From the NCBI GenBank assembly GCA_964580455.1, contig CAZOKO010000126.1:1-5497 (forward strand): a DNA stretch of 5,497 nt, written 5' to 3'. Below the pieces are notes generated by a model. That model ran no database searches. It was not told where the DNA came from and saw only the letters and a list, made by a program, of their open reading frames with translations. The DNA is from CAZOKO01 sp964580455 (GTDB taxonomy: Bacteria; Desulfobacterota; WTBG01). This document shows positions 1-5,497 of this stretch, piece by piece; position 1 is the stretch's first letter; each line of letters begins with the position of its first letter. Made by a program: the position numbers and the translations under genes.

Positions 1-18
1 TGTGCAAACACAATTAAG

Positions 19-82
19 TTGTAAAAAGCAGTATTTTTTGTTTTAATATAAAAGTTTTGTTGAATCTATTCTGAAATATAAT
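19..82 (+). promoter_or_regulatory. Candidate promoter region for the acyl-CoA synthetase operon
   Basis: Two weak sigma70-like arrangements are visible in this AT-rich upstream region. The better one pairs TTGTAA (19-24) with TTTAAT (42-47) at a 17-base spacing, which would give a leader of about 40 nt. Alternatively, a perfect TATAAT lies at 77-82, but it has no good -35 partner and would leave only about 7 nt before the ATG at 96, close to a leaderless message. No clear Shine-Dalgarno sequence precedes that ATG. Such motifs arise easily by chance in AT-rich DNA, so neither is firm. Confidence 0.3.
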
Positions 83-95
83 TTTTCAAGACACA

Positions 96-2192
96 ATGAT
101 TAGTAATTTCTTCAACCCCAAATCTGTTGCAGTACTGGGTGCTTCTGCTACCCCAGGCAAGGTTGGATATGATGTACTCAAAAATCTCATTCAATCCAAC
201 TATAAAGGGAAAGTTTATCCTGTAAATCCCAAATCCTCTGAAATTCAGGGCTTAAAGACATATCCTGGTCTCTCAGATATAAAAGAAAATATCGACCTTC
301 TAATCTACATTATACATCCTAAATTCTTCCTCTCAACACTTGATGATTGTGAAAAGAAAAACATAGACTCTATCATCGCTATATCCGCCGGTTTTAAGGA
401 AACAGGATCGGTAGGTGCTAGAATTGAAAGAGAGATGATCAGGAAAGCACGAGAACTGAACATTCGTATCCTCGGACCTAATTGTTTAGGACTGGTTGAT
501 ACTTCTTCTCGGCTCAATGCCACCTTTGCTCCAGGTATGCCTTCCGAAGGGAATATAGCCTTCTTCTCCCAATCCGGTGCCCTTTGCATTGCTATCCTGG
601 ACTGGGCATTAGGTGAAGGTATCGGTTTTTCCAAGTTTATAAGTCTGGGGAATAAATCAGACTTGGACGAGATAGATTTTTTAAAATATTTAGCTGATGA
701 TGAATCCACAAAAGTTATTCTGGGATACCTGGAAGGAATTGAAGATGGAAGAACATTTATTGATGTAGCTCGAGAAGTATCAAGAAAGAAACCTGTTATC
801 ATAACCAAATCAGGTGGAACATCAGCAGGTGCCAGAGCTGCTTCCTCCCATACCGGTAGTCTGGCTGGTTCGGACAGGTCAATTCAGGCCGCCTTTCATC
901 AGGCGGGCATTATACGTGCAGATACGGTAAGTGATTTATTCGACTGTGCTCTTGCCTTCGCCTGCCAGCCAGTTATTAAAGGGTCTAGAATCGCTATACT
1001 TACAAATTCGGGTGGGCCAGGCATAATGGCTGCAGATGCTATCGAAAGACATAATCTTCATCTTGCATCATTTTCTAAAGAAACGCAGGATGGACTCCGC
1101 TCTTTCCTGCCTAATATGGCCTCTATCTATAATCCTGTAGATATTATTGGTGATGCCCGTGCGGAGCGTTACCAAAAAAGTCTGGAACTAATTTTAAACG
1201 ATCCTAATGTCGATGGAGTTCTAGTTATTCTAACTCCAACGGCCGTAATAGATGTTAAGGAGACTGCGGAGATAATTGCAAGTCTATCATCAAATAACAG
1301 CAAACCGATTTTAACCTCCTTCATGGGCAAAATAAGTGTAGAGCAGGGGATTAAGGTGCTACAGAATAATAAGGTTCCCAATTACAATTATCCTGAGAGC
1401 GCCGTTAAAGTGTTTCGAATTATGTCTGATTACCAAAACTGGCTGAATGCTCCTCCATTATCATACCAGCTTTTTAGGACAAGGAAGAAAAAGGTGGAAG
1501 CTATCCTTGCTAGAACTAAAAAAAAGAGCTCGTTCAAACTGGGGGAACTGGAAGCTAGAGAAGTAATTTCTTCTTATGGTTTTAAGACTCCCAAAAGTAT
1601 TTTAGCATTGACCTCAAAAGAGGCCATGGTTGCTGCAGAAGAGATTGGATATCCTCTGGTTATGAAAATTGTTTCCCCTGATATCCTGCATAAAACGGAT
1701 GTAGGCGGTGTACGTGTCGGCATCGAAAATGGACACCAGGTGGAGGAGGCTTTCTTGGAGATAACTTCTAAATCAAAAAAGTACGTTCCCCGTGCGACCA
1801 TACTGGGGGTTTCTATTCAAGAAATGATAATAGGAGGGAAGGAGGTCATTCTTGGTGTGACTAAGGACCCTCAATTTGGTCCTATTGTCATGTTTGGTCT
1901 GGGTGGCATTTATGTGGAAATATTGAAAGACGTTTCCTTCCGCATTGCTCCTTTAAGTGTGAAGGACGCAGATGAAATGATTAGGGAAATTAATTCATTT
2001 CCTTTGTTAAGAGGGGTGAGAGGTGAACGCCCCACAGATCTCAATGCACTAAGAGAAAACCTTCTCCGCTTATCCCAGCTGGTTATAGATTTTCCGGATA
2101 TAATTGAGCTTGATATCAATCCTCTGATAGTCAAAGCAGATGGAGAAGGTGCTATTGCGGCAGATGCAAGAATTACTTTAGAGGAGGGTTAA
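96..2192 (+). CDS. Fused alpha-beta acyl-CoA synthetase (NDP-forming), acetate--CoA ligase type
   Basis: This enzyme family interconverts an acyl-CoA, ADP and phosphate with the free acid, CoA and ATP in the cytoplasm, in one step and without free acetyl phosphate. The 698 residues match a single-chain alpha-beta fusion. A CoA-binding Rossmann domain covers about 1-130 (FFNPKSVAVLGAS at 5-17, GPNCLG at 127-132). A succinyl-CoA-synthetase-like region covers about 145-450, with the phospho-histidine motif SHTGSLAG (His252) and TNSGGPGI at 303-310. A lysine-rich linker lies at about 461-478. An ATP-grasp half covers about 480-698, with LHKTDVGGV (531-539; His532 matches the second phosphorylated histidine of archaeal ADP-forming synthetases) and the metal-binding stretch ELDINPL (671-677). 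There is no C-terminal GNAT domain, so it is not the protein-acetyltransferase fusion. The start is chosen because the conserved FFNPKSVAV block begins four residues later, although no clear ribosome binding site is seen. The acyl substrate and the in vivo direction cannot be read from the sequence. Confidence 0.95.
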   Translation: MISNFFNPKSVAVLGASATPGKVGYDVLKNLIQSNYKGKVYPVNPKSSEIQGLKTYPGLSDIKENIDLLIYIIHPKFFLSTLDDCEKKNIDSIIAISAGFKETGSVGARIEREMIRKARELNIRILGPNCLGLVDTSSRLNATFAPGMPSEGNIAFFSQSGALCIAILDWALGEGIGFSKFISLGNKSDLDEIDFLKYLADDESTKVILGYLEGIEDGRTFIDVAREVSRKKPVIITKSGGTSAGARAASSHTGSLAGSDRSIQAAFHQAGIIRADTVSDLFDCALAFACQPVIKGSRIAILTNSGGPGIMAADAIERHNLHLASFSKETQDGLRSFLPNMASIYNPVDIIGDARAERYQKSLELILNDPNVDGVLVILTPTAVIDVKETAEIIASLSSNNSKPILTSFMGKISVEQGIKVLQNNKVPNYNYPESAVKVFRIMSDYQNWLNAPPLSYQLFRTRKKKVEAILARTKKKSSFKLGELEAREVISSYGFKTPKSILALTSKEAMVAAEEIGYPLVMKIVSPDILHKTDVGGVRVGIENGHQVEEAFLEITSKSKKYVPRATILGVSIQEMIIGGKEVILGVTKDPQFGPIVMFGLGGIYVEILKDVSFRIAPLSVKDADEMIREINSFPLLRGVRGERPTDLNALRENLLRLSQLVIDFPDIIELDINPLIVKADGEGAIAADARITLEEG
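2183..2188 (+). promoter_or_regulatory. Strong ribosome binding site inside the end of the synthetase gene
   Basis: GGAGGG lies seven bases before the ATG at 2196 and within the last codons of the upstream gene, whose TAA is at 2190-2192. This fixes the start of the second gene. It also suggests that ribosomes finishing the synthetase help initiation on the next gene. The strong site here contrasts with the absence of one before the first gene. Confidence 0.85.
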
Positions 2193-2195
2193 GTT

Positions 2196-3272
2196 ATGTT
2201 ACCTTTATTGATTGAATCAACTGAAAGCTATGCAGGAAAAAGTTTAATCTGCATGGGTATTGGCCTTAAGTTACAAAAAGATGGATTTAAGATTGCCTAT
2301 CTTAAACCCCTGGGAAAGTCACCTGTAAAGGTAGGGAAGGTCGTAACGGATGAAGATGCTGTATTTATAAAGGATGTCTTCCACTTGGATGATCCTTTGG
2401 AGCAACTCTGTCCCGTTGTGGCAACTCAGGATCTCATAATTGATGCCTATGATGGAAAAGTAAAAGGATTAGATAAGAAAATATTAAATGCCTATCGGAA
2501 AGTATCCCAGGGTAAAGATATTGTTTTGATTGGTGGAAGTGGCAGTCTGCATGAAGGAACACTTTTGGGATTATCCAGTATACGTATTGCCAGAGATTTC
2601 AATGCAAAGGTTATCCTGATAGACAATGCTGAGTATGAGGTAAACGTAGACTGCATCCTCAGGGCCAAAGATGGATTGAAGGAGAATCTAATTGGAGTGG
2701 TACTTAACCGTGTTCCTGACCGCAGTATCGGTTTTATCAATGAGAAGATTATTCCCTTCTTTCAAAAGAGAGGTATTGATGTTCTGGGGACTATCCCCTT
2801 AGATCCTTTATTAAACTCGGTTAGTGTAAGCGAGCTGCAGCAGATTTTGAATGGTCGTTTTCTCTTTGGTGAAGAATATGGTGATGACCTGATAGAAAAA
2901 TTCTTTGTCGGATCCATGAATGCTGATAAAGCAATTGACTTCTTCAAGAAATCTAAAAATAAAGCTGTGATTGTTGGAGGTGACAGGCCTGATATAATTT
3001 TAGCAGCTTTGGAAACATCAACTTCCTGTATAGTACTGACAGGAGACCTCTATCCTGATGGTATTCTACTGGCTAAGGCAGAAGAGAAGAAAATCCCCGT
3101 GATTCTGGTCAAAGATGATACTTACAGCACGGTACAAAAAGTTGACAAGGTTTTGGGAAGGCTGCGGGTAAAGGAGGGGAAAAAGGTAAAGCTGGGAGCC
3201 AGACTCATTGAAAGAGAAATTAACTTTAAACTTCTTTACAAAAAAGGTGGATTAAAAAAGAAGAAGAGATAA
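2196..3272 (+). CDS. BioD-like P-loop / DRTGG domain protein (phosphotransacetylase N-terminal-like)
   Basis: The 358 residues resemble the N-terminal, non-catalytic part of long phosphotransacetylases. An AAA_26/BioD-like NTPase fold covers about 1-205: IESTESYAGKS at 6-16 is the position of the phosphate-binding loop, in a form shorter than a classic GxxxxGKT Walker A. The fold continues with YLKPLG at 35-40, LIGGSG at 111-116 and GVVLNRVP at 167-174. A DRTGG-type domain follows at about 215-320 (GGDRPDIILAALE at 261-273, LTGDLYPDGIL at 281-291, VKDDTYSTV at 305-313). The acetyl-transferring Pta domain is absent and the chain ends in a lysine-rich tail (KKKKR). In E. coli Pta this N-terminal region mediates metabolite control; a comparable role for this free-standing protein is an inference. 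It follows the synthetase by three bases in the same operon, which suggests a regulatory or accessory job in acyl-CoA/acid metabolism. The gene ends in tandem TAA codons (3270-3275). Confidence 0.85.
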   Translation: MLPLLIESTESYAGKSLICMGIGLKLQKDGFKIAYLKPLGKSPVKVGKVVTDEDAVFIKDVFHLDDPLEQLCPVVATQDLIIDAYDGKVKGLDKKILNAYRKVSQGKDIVLIGGSGSLHEGTLLGLSSIRIARDFNAKVILIDNAEYEVNVDCILRAKDGLKENLIGVVLNRVPDRSIGFINEKIIPFFQKRGIDVLGTIPLDPLLNSVSVSELQQILNGRFLFGEEYGDDLIEKFFVGSMNADKAIDFFKKSKNKAVIVGGDRPDIILAALETSTSCIVLTGDLYPDGILLAKAEEKKIPVILVKDDTYSTVQKVDKVLGRLRVKEGKKVKLGARLIEREINFKLLYKKGGLKKKKR

Positions 3273-3462
3273 TAATATATTTAGTTAAAGACAAGCAAAT
3301 CCTGTCTTATTATTAGAAGAAGGTTAACAAATTATCACCCTCAATTTACTTGCGTTAATGCTTGAGATCATCTTTTGGTTGGCAAGAAGGTTTTCCTATA
3401 CTTACTCTGTCAAAATGTGAGTTACTATCAATATCAGAAAACCACCGGAAATCTCCTTGAGG
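3273..3462. other. Convergent intergenic region, no gene seen
   Basis: These 190 bases separate the convergent stops of the operon and the helicase gene. I see no coding region, no RNA gene and no strong terminator on either strand. The only notable structure is a 6-bp hairpin (AAGACA 3288-3293 with TGTCTT 3303-3308, 9-base loop) soon after the operon's stop. It has no following T-run, so I do not call it a terminator. Ends of transcription may be Rho-dependent or may overlap between the two strands. Confidence 0.6.
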
Positions 3463-5046
3463 TCATTTTGCCAAGCAATCTATAATTTTACGCAGAAACG
3501 ATTTATTTTTCGTGATCTCCCTGTGCTTGACAGTTTGCTTAACAGCTTGCGGAAGGGATTTGAAATCATCACCGTATTTCTTCTTGTAGTACGCAATCCG
3601 TTCTTCCGGCGTGCTATTTCTGCCAGGGTGGGAGGTGGTGTGTTTCCGAGATTGCTTTTTAGTATACTGGCGCTTGGGTAGGGCGAGAACCTTGGCTGCA
3701 TCAGGATGTGCGTGGGAAGAGGTTTTGTCCTGGGGACCTCGGATGTCTGAAGAAGATCTGGTATCAGAGGGTGCTTGGTGGGTCTTCATTTTTTTAGGCC
3801 GTTTGCTTTCCGCACTGCCGTGCCGCCGTGAGTGTAAGCGTGTAGCTTTTTCTCGTGGCAACTCTTTGCCGCCTTTCGGCTGCCGAAAGGTCATGCCTGT
3901 GCTCTTGTCTTTCTCAAAAATATCATCATCGGCCCACAAAACTGGAATTTTAGTATTGATATAGGATTCGATTGCCTCAAGACCATAGACATATTTATCA
4001 CAGGCAAAGGTTATGGCTTTGCCAGACTTTCCGGCCCGAGCGGTGCGGCCGATTCGGTGGACATAGCTCTCGCACTCAGTCGGAAGGTCATAGTTGACCA
4101 CCAGGCTCAGATCATCGATATGAAGACCCCGGGCGGCGACTTCGGTTGCCACCAGGTATTTGATTTTTCCTGACTTGATCCCCTCAATAACTTGCAACCG
4201 TTTTTTCTGGGGAAGGTCTCCCATGATGTATTTACAATCGTATCCGTTATGAACAAGGCGCTGCGCTACTTCATAGGCCATGTGTTTGGTGTTGGTGAAT
4301 ATCAGGACGTTATCAGGAATTTCTTTTTTTAGGATGCCTATCAGTAGCCGCATCTTTTCACGTTGTTCCACATGATACAGCTCCTGACGGATATTTTCGA
4401 CGGTCACCTGCTCTGGGGTTATTTCGATCTCTGCTGGTTCATTCATGTATTCCCAGGCAAGCTCTTTAACACGGTAATCAAGGGTGGCGCTGAAAAGCAT
4501 AGTGCGACGCTCGGTGTAGGGGGGCATCTTTTTGAGCATCCTTCTGATGTCCGGAAGAAAACCCATATCAAAAAGCCGGTCGGCTTCGTCGATAACCAGA
4601 ATGCCGATCTTTCTGAAATCCAGTTTTCGCTGCTGGCTGAAATCCAGTAATCTGCCGGGAGTTCCGATAACAACATCCACACCTTTCCGCAAAAGGGATT
4701 CCTGCTTGGCATAGCCAATTCCCCCGTAAAAACAACCGATGCGCAGGTCAAGGTATTGTCCCAGCAACTTTGCTTCTTTTGTTATCTGGACTGCCAGCTC
4801 CCGGGTGGGGACCACAATAAGTACTTTTTTATTATTTAAGAAACTATGGGTGAGGAGCAGCTGAAAAACAGATATGAGGAAAGCCGCAGTTTTGCCAGTC
4901 CCTGTCTGGGACTGAACACAGACGTCTTTCTGATTGTCTAGAGTTTGCTTAAACGTTTGTATCTGGACCGGCATACTATCCGTAAAGCCGGCTTTTTTTA
5001 TTCCTTTTTGGATATTTTCATGCAATGCATGTTCAGTAAATTTCAT
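3463..5046 (-). CDS. rhlB: DEAD-box ATP-dependent RNA helicase, RhlB-like
   Basis: This protein unwinds short RNA duplexes using ATP in the cytoplasm. The 527 residues carry the full motif set: Q motif (GFTDSMPVQIQ at 20-30), motif I SQTGTGKT (46-53), Ia PTRELA (80-85), Ib TPGR (129-132), II DEAD (153-156), III SAT (186-188), V ATEVAARGLHI (300-310) and VI HRIGRTARAG (330-339). ARGLHI instead of the common ARGLDI, GDLPQKKRL (276-284), YDLPTECESYVH (319-330) and IESYINTKIPV (359-369) point to RhlB rather than RhlE or DeaD. Motif V has Glu302 where Asp is usual. E. coli RhlB has about 420 residues; the excess here is a basic, low-complexity tail (about 380-475; K, R, S, H, P) and an end block TPEERIAYYKKKYGDDF (479-495). 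The ATG at 5046 is chosen over in-frame ATGs at 5106 and 5100 because it has a Shine-Dalgarno site and conserved sequence begins at once. The symbol rests on motif likeness, not proven orthology; degradosome membership cannot be inferred. Confidence 0.93.
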   Translation of the reverse strand: MKFTEHALHENIQKGIKKAGFTDSMPVQIQTFKQTLDNQKDVCVQSQTGTGKTAAFLISVFQLLLTHSFLNNKKVLIVVPTRELAVQITKEAKLLGQYLDLRIGCFYGGIGYAKQESLLRKGVDVVIGTPGRLLDFSQQRKLDFRKIGILVIDEADRLFDMGFLPDIRRMLKKMPPYTERRTMLFSATLDYRVKELAWEYMNEPAEIEITPEQVTVENIRQELYHVEQREKMRLLIGILKKEIPDNVLIFTNTKHMAYEVAQRLVHNGYDCKYIMGDLPQKKRLQVIEGIKSGKIKYLVATEVAARGLHIDDLSLVVNYDLPTECESYVHRIGRTARAGKSGKAITFACDKYVYGLEAIESYINTKIPVLWADDDIFEKDKSTGMTFRQPKGGKELPREKATRLHSRRHGSAESKRPKKMKTHQAPSDTRSSSDIRGPQDKTSSHAHPDAAKVLALPKRQYTKKQSRKHTTSHPGRNSTPEERIAYYKKKYGDDFKSLPQAVKQTVKHREITKNKSFLRKIIDCLAK

Positions 5047-5050
5047 GTAA

Positions 5051-5056
5051 CCCTCT
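5051..5056 (-). promoter_or_regulatory. Ribosome binding site that decides the helicase start
   Basis: On the - strand AGAGGG lies four bases before the ATG at 5046, preceded by an A-rich run. The in-frame ATGs 54 and 60 bases further upstream (5100 and 5106) have no comparable site, which supports the shorter protein. Confidence 0.8.
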
Positions 5057-5132
5057 TTTTGTTCTGTATGCGCTCTGCTATAAGTTGAAGTATGTTCCAT
5101 GACCATTATTCCGTTTATGTTGGTGGATCAAA

Positions 5133-5165
5133 TTGCCAGAGAACCACATCCCCCATCTCCAGCAA
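5133..5165 (-). other. Leader hairpin 2 (10-bp stem, G-rich loop)
   Basis: On the - strand the 5' arm TTGCTGGAGA (5156-5165) pairs over ten positions with the 3' arm TCTCTGGCAA (5133-5142), including two G-U pairs, and closes a 13-base G-rich loop (5143-5155). The + strand copy would have A-C mismatches where the G-U pairs are, so the structure belongs to helicase-sense RNA. It starts one base after hairpin 1. Confidence 0.55.
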
Positions 5166-5166
5166 A

Positions 5167-5201
5167 ATCAATCAAAAACCTTCTTTAGGTTCCCCATTGA
5201 T
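5167..5201 (-). other. Leader hairpin 1 (15-position stem, 5-base loop), attenuator-like
   Basis: On the - strand ATCAATGGGGAACCT (5187-5201) pairs with AGGTTTTTGATTGAT (5167-5181) around the loop AAAGA (5182-5186). Fourteen of fifteen positions pair, three of them as G-U, with one G-G mismatch. The stem ends in U residues running to UUUG (5163-5166), a weak terminator-like tail. In + strand RNA the three G-U pairs become A-C mismatches, so the fold is specific to the helicase transcript. It could be an attenuator or a structural element; the short U-run makes efficient intrinsic termination doubtful. Confidence 0.6.
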
Positions 5202-5398
5202 TATCAACAGGGCCTTATTGAATAACACATATAATCGTTTTGACGACACGGAATTAGTAAAGGAAGGATGGTGTGGTATCAAAATGATGGCATAGTTGAT
5301 AAGAAAATATCCTCTTTGTAAAATGATCCTCATGTAGTGTGCAGCTTGTGAGGAAGGAATTCGTTTTATGAGTTCCAAATAGACTGACTTATCTATAT

Positions 5399-5427
5399 AT
5401 TATATAATATTTTTTACTATATGTCAA
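5399..5427 (-). promoter_or_regulatory. Consensus sigma70-type promoter of the helicase gene
   Basis: On the - strand a perfect TTGACA (5422-5427) is followed after exactly 17 bases by a perfect TATAAT (5399-5404), and the spacer and flanks are AT-rich. The expected start of transcription is near 5392. No competing promoter of this quality was seen nearer the helicase start, so this is the likely origin of its mRNA. Confidence 0.85.
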
Positions 5428-5434
5428 ACATATT

Positions 5435-5452
5435 TTAACACCTGTCAGTTAA
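5435..5452. promoter_or_regulatory. Interrupted palindrome upstream of the helicase -35 box
   Basis: TTAAC (5435-5439) and GTTAA (5448-5452) form a 5-base inverted repeat around an 8-base centre. It sits seven bases upstream of the -35 hexamer, centred about 50 bases before the predicted start, where activators often bind. The half-sites are short, so chance is a real alternative. Confidence 0.25.
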
Positions 5453-5454
5453 GA

Positions 5455-5497
5455 ATTAAAAGTGCACAGTTTTCATCGAATTTAAAGATTAAAAGTG
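5455..5497. repeat. 10-base direct repeat upstream of the helicase promoter
   Basis: ATTAAAAGTG occurs at 5455-5464 and again at 5488-5497, 33 bases apart and running to the window edge. The spacing is about three helical turns, which would suit cooperative binding of a regulator. The sequence is AT-rich and only two copies are visible, so significance is uncertain. Confidence 0.35.

Larger units (their letters stand above)
5047..5392 (-). promoter_or_regulatory. Long 5' leader of the helicase mRNA
   Basis: If transcription starts six to eight bases after the consensus -10 box at 5399-5404, the helicase message has an untranslated leader of about 345 nt, far longer than translation needs. 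The leader contains two adjacent hairpins (5167-5201 and 5133-5165) and a stretch able to form a competing pair. Several DEAD-box helicase and cold-shock genes, such as E. coli deaD and cspA, have long structured leaders used for temperature or self regulation. A similar role here is an inference. I do not recognise a named riboswitch or a cold-shock box. Confidence 0.6.

Noticed and set aside
1..12. TGTG-CAAA-CACA inverted repeat at the window edge
   Set aside because: Only four base pairs, not followed by a T-run, and cut off by the window edge; could be chance.
305..808. Open - strand frame of 167 codons opposite the synthetase
   Set aside because: The + strand here encodes conserved synthetase motifs, and the antisense translation is Ser/Ile-rich with no recognisable domain.
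1476..1530. Lysine-rich linker in the synthetase as a sign of a frameshift or split gene
   Set aside because: The frame is continuous, and a charged linker between alpha and beta halves is expected in fused members of the family.
3288..3308. Possible terminator hairpin after the operon
   Set aside because: Only six AT-rich base pairs with a 9-base loop and no T-run; far below a credible intrinsic terminator.
3611..3964. Open + strand frame of 117 codons opposite the helicase tail
   Set aside because: It is antisense to a clearly coding region, has no ribosome binding site, and its composition (many Cys, Trp, Arg) is typical of a shadow frame.
4443..4751. Open - strand frame of 102 codons within the helicase gene
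   Set aside because: It overlaps the DEAD motif region in another frame of the same strand, which is firmly coding.
5047..5106. Twenty-residue N-terminal extension of the helicase from in-frame ATGs at 5106 or 5100
   Set aside because: Neither ATG has a Shine-Dalgarno site, the extra residues do not look like the family, and the ATG at 5046 has AGAGGG just upstream followed directly by conserved-type sequence.
5092..5295. Open + strand frame of 67 codons in the helicase leader
   Set aside because: No Shine-Dalgarno site, no recognisable sequence, and the strand asymmetry of the hairpins favours the opposite strand as the functional one.

Overview
The window looks like bacterial chromosome. 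Two co-directional genes on the + strand face a convergent RNA helicase gene on the - strand, which has a long untranslated leader. No rRNA, tRNA, CRISPR array or insertion sequence could be recognised. The two-gene unit is moderately AT-rich, while parts of the helicase gene are visibly more GC-rich. Good Shine-Dalgarno sites before two of the three genes, a sigma70-type consensus promoter and an RhlB-like helicase argue for Bacteria. A fused ADP-forming acyl-CoA synthetase beside a BioD/DRTGG protein is a pairing I associate with anaerobes such as Desulfobacterota. That assignment is an inference, and nothing here fixes the species.

Region 1-3272: an AT-rich upstream region with weak promoter candidates leads into a 698-residue fused alpha-beta acyl-CoA synthetase (NDP-forming; acetate--CoA ligase type). 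Three bases after its stop begins a 358-residue protein with a BioD-like P-loop fold followed by a DRTGG-type domain. This matches the N-terminal (regulatory) part of long phosphotransacetylases without the catalytic part. The second gene's ribosome binding site lies inside the end of the first gene, so the two are almost certainly one transcript and probably translationally coupled. Together they suggest acyl-CoA/acid interconversion with substrate-level ATP formation, plus a possible regulatory or accessory partner.

Region 3273-3462: a 190-base convergent intergenic stretch with no gene and no convincing terminator.

Region 3463-5497 (- strand): a DEAD-box RNA helicase closest in motif detail to RhlB, with a long basic tail. 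It is preceded by a leader of about 345 nt driven by a perfect TTGACA-17-TATAAT promoter. The leader holds two adjacent hairpins whose G-U pairs make them stable only in the helicase-sense RNA. A competing pairing would dissolve both. This leader is the most unusual element in the window and a candidate cis-acting RNA regulator. Upstream of the promoter are a small interrupted palindrome and a 10-base direct repeat.
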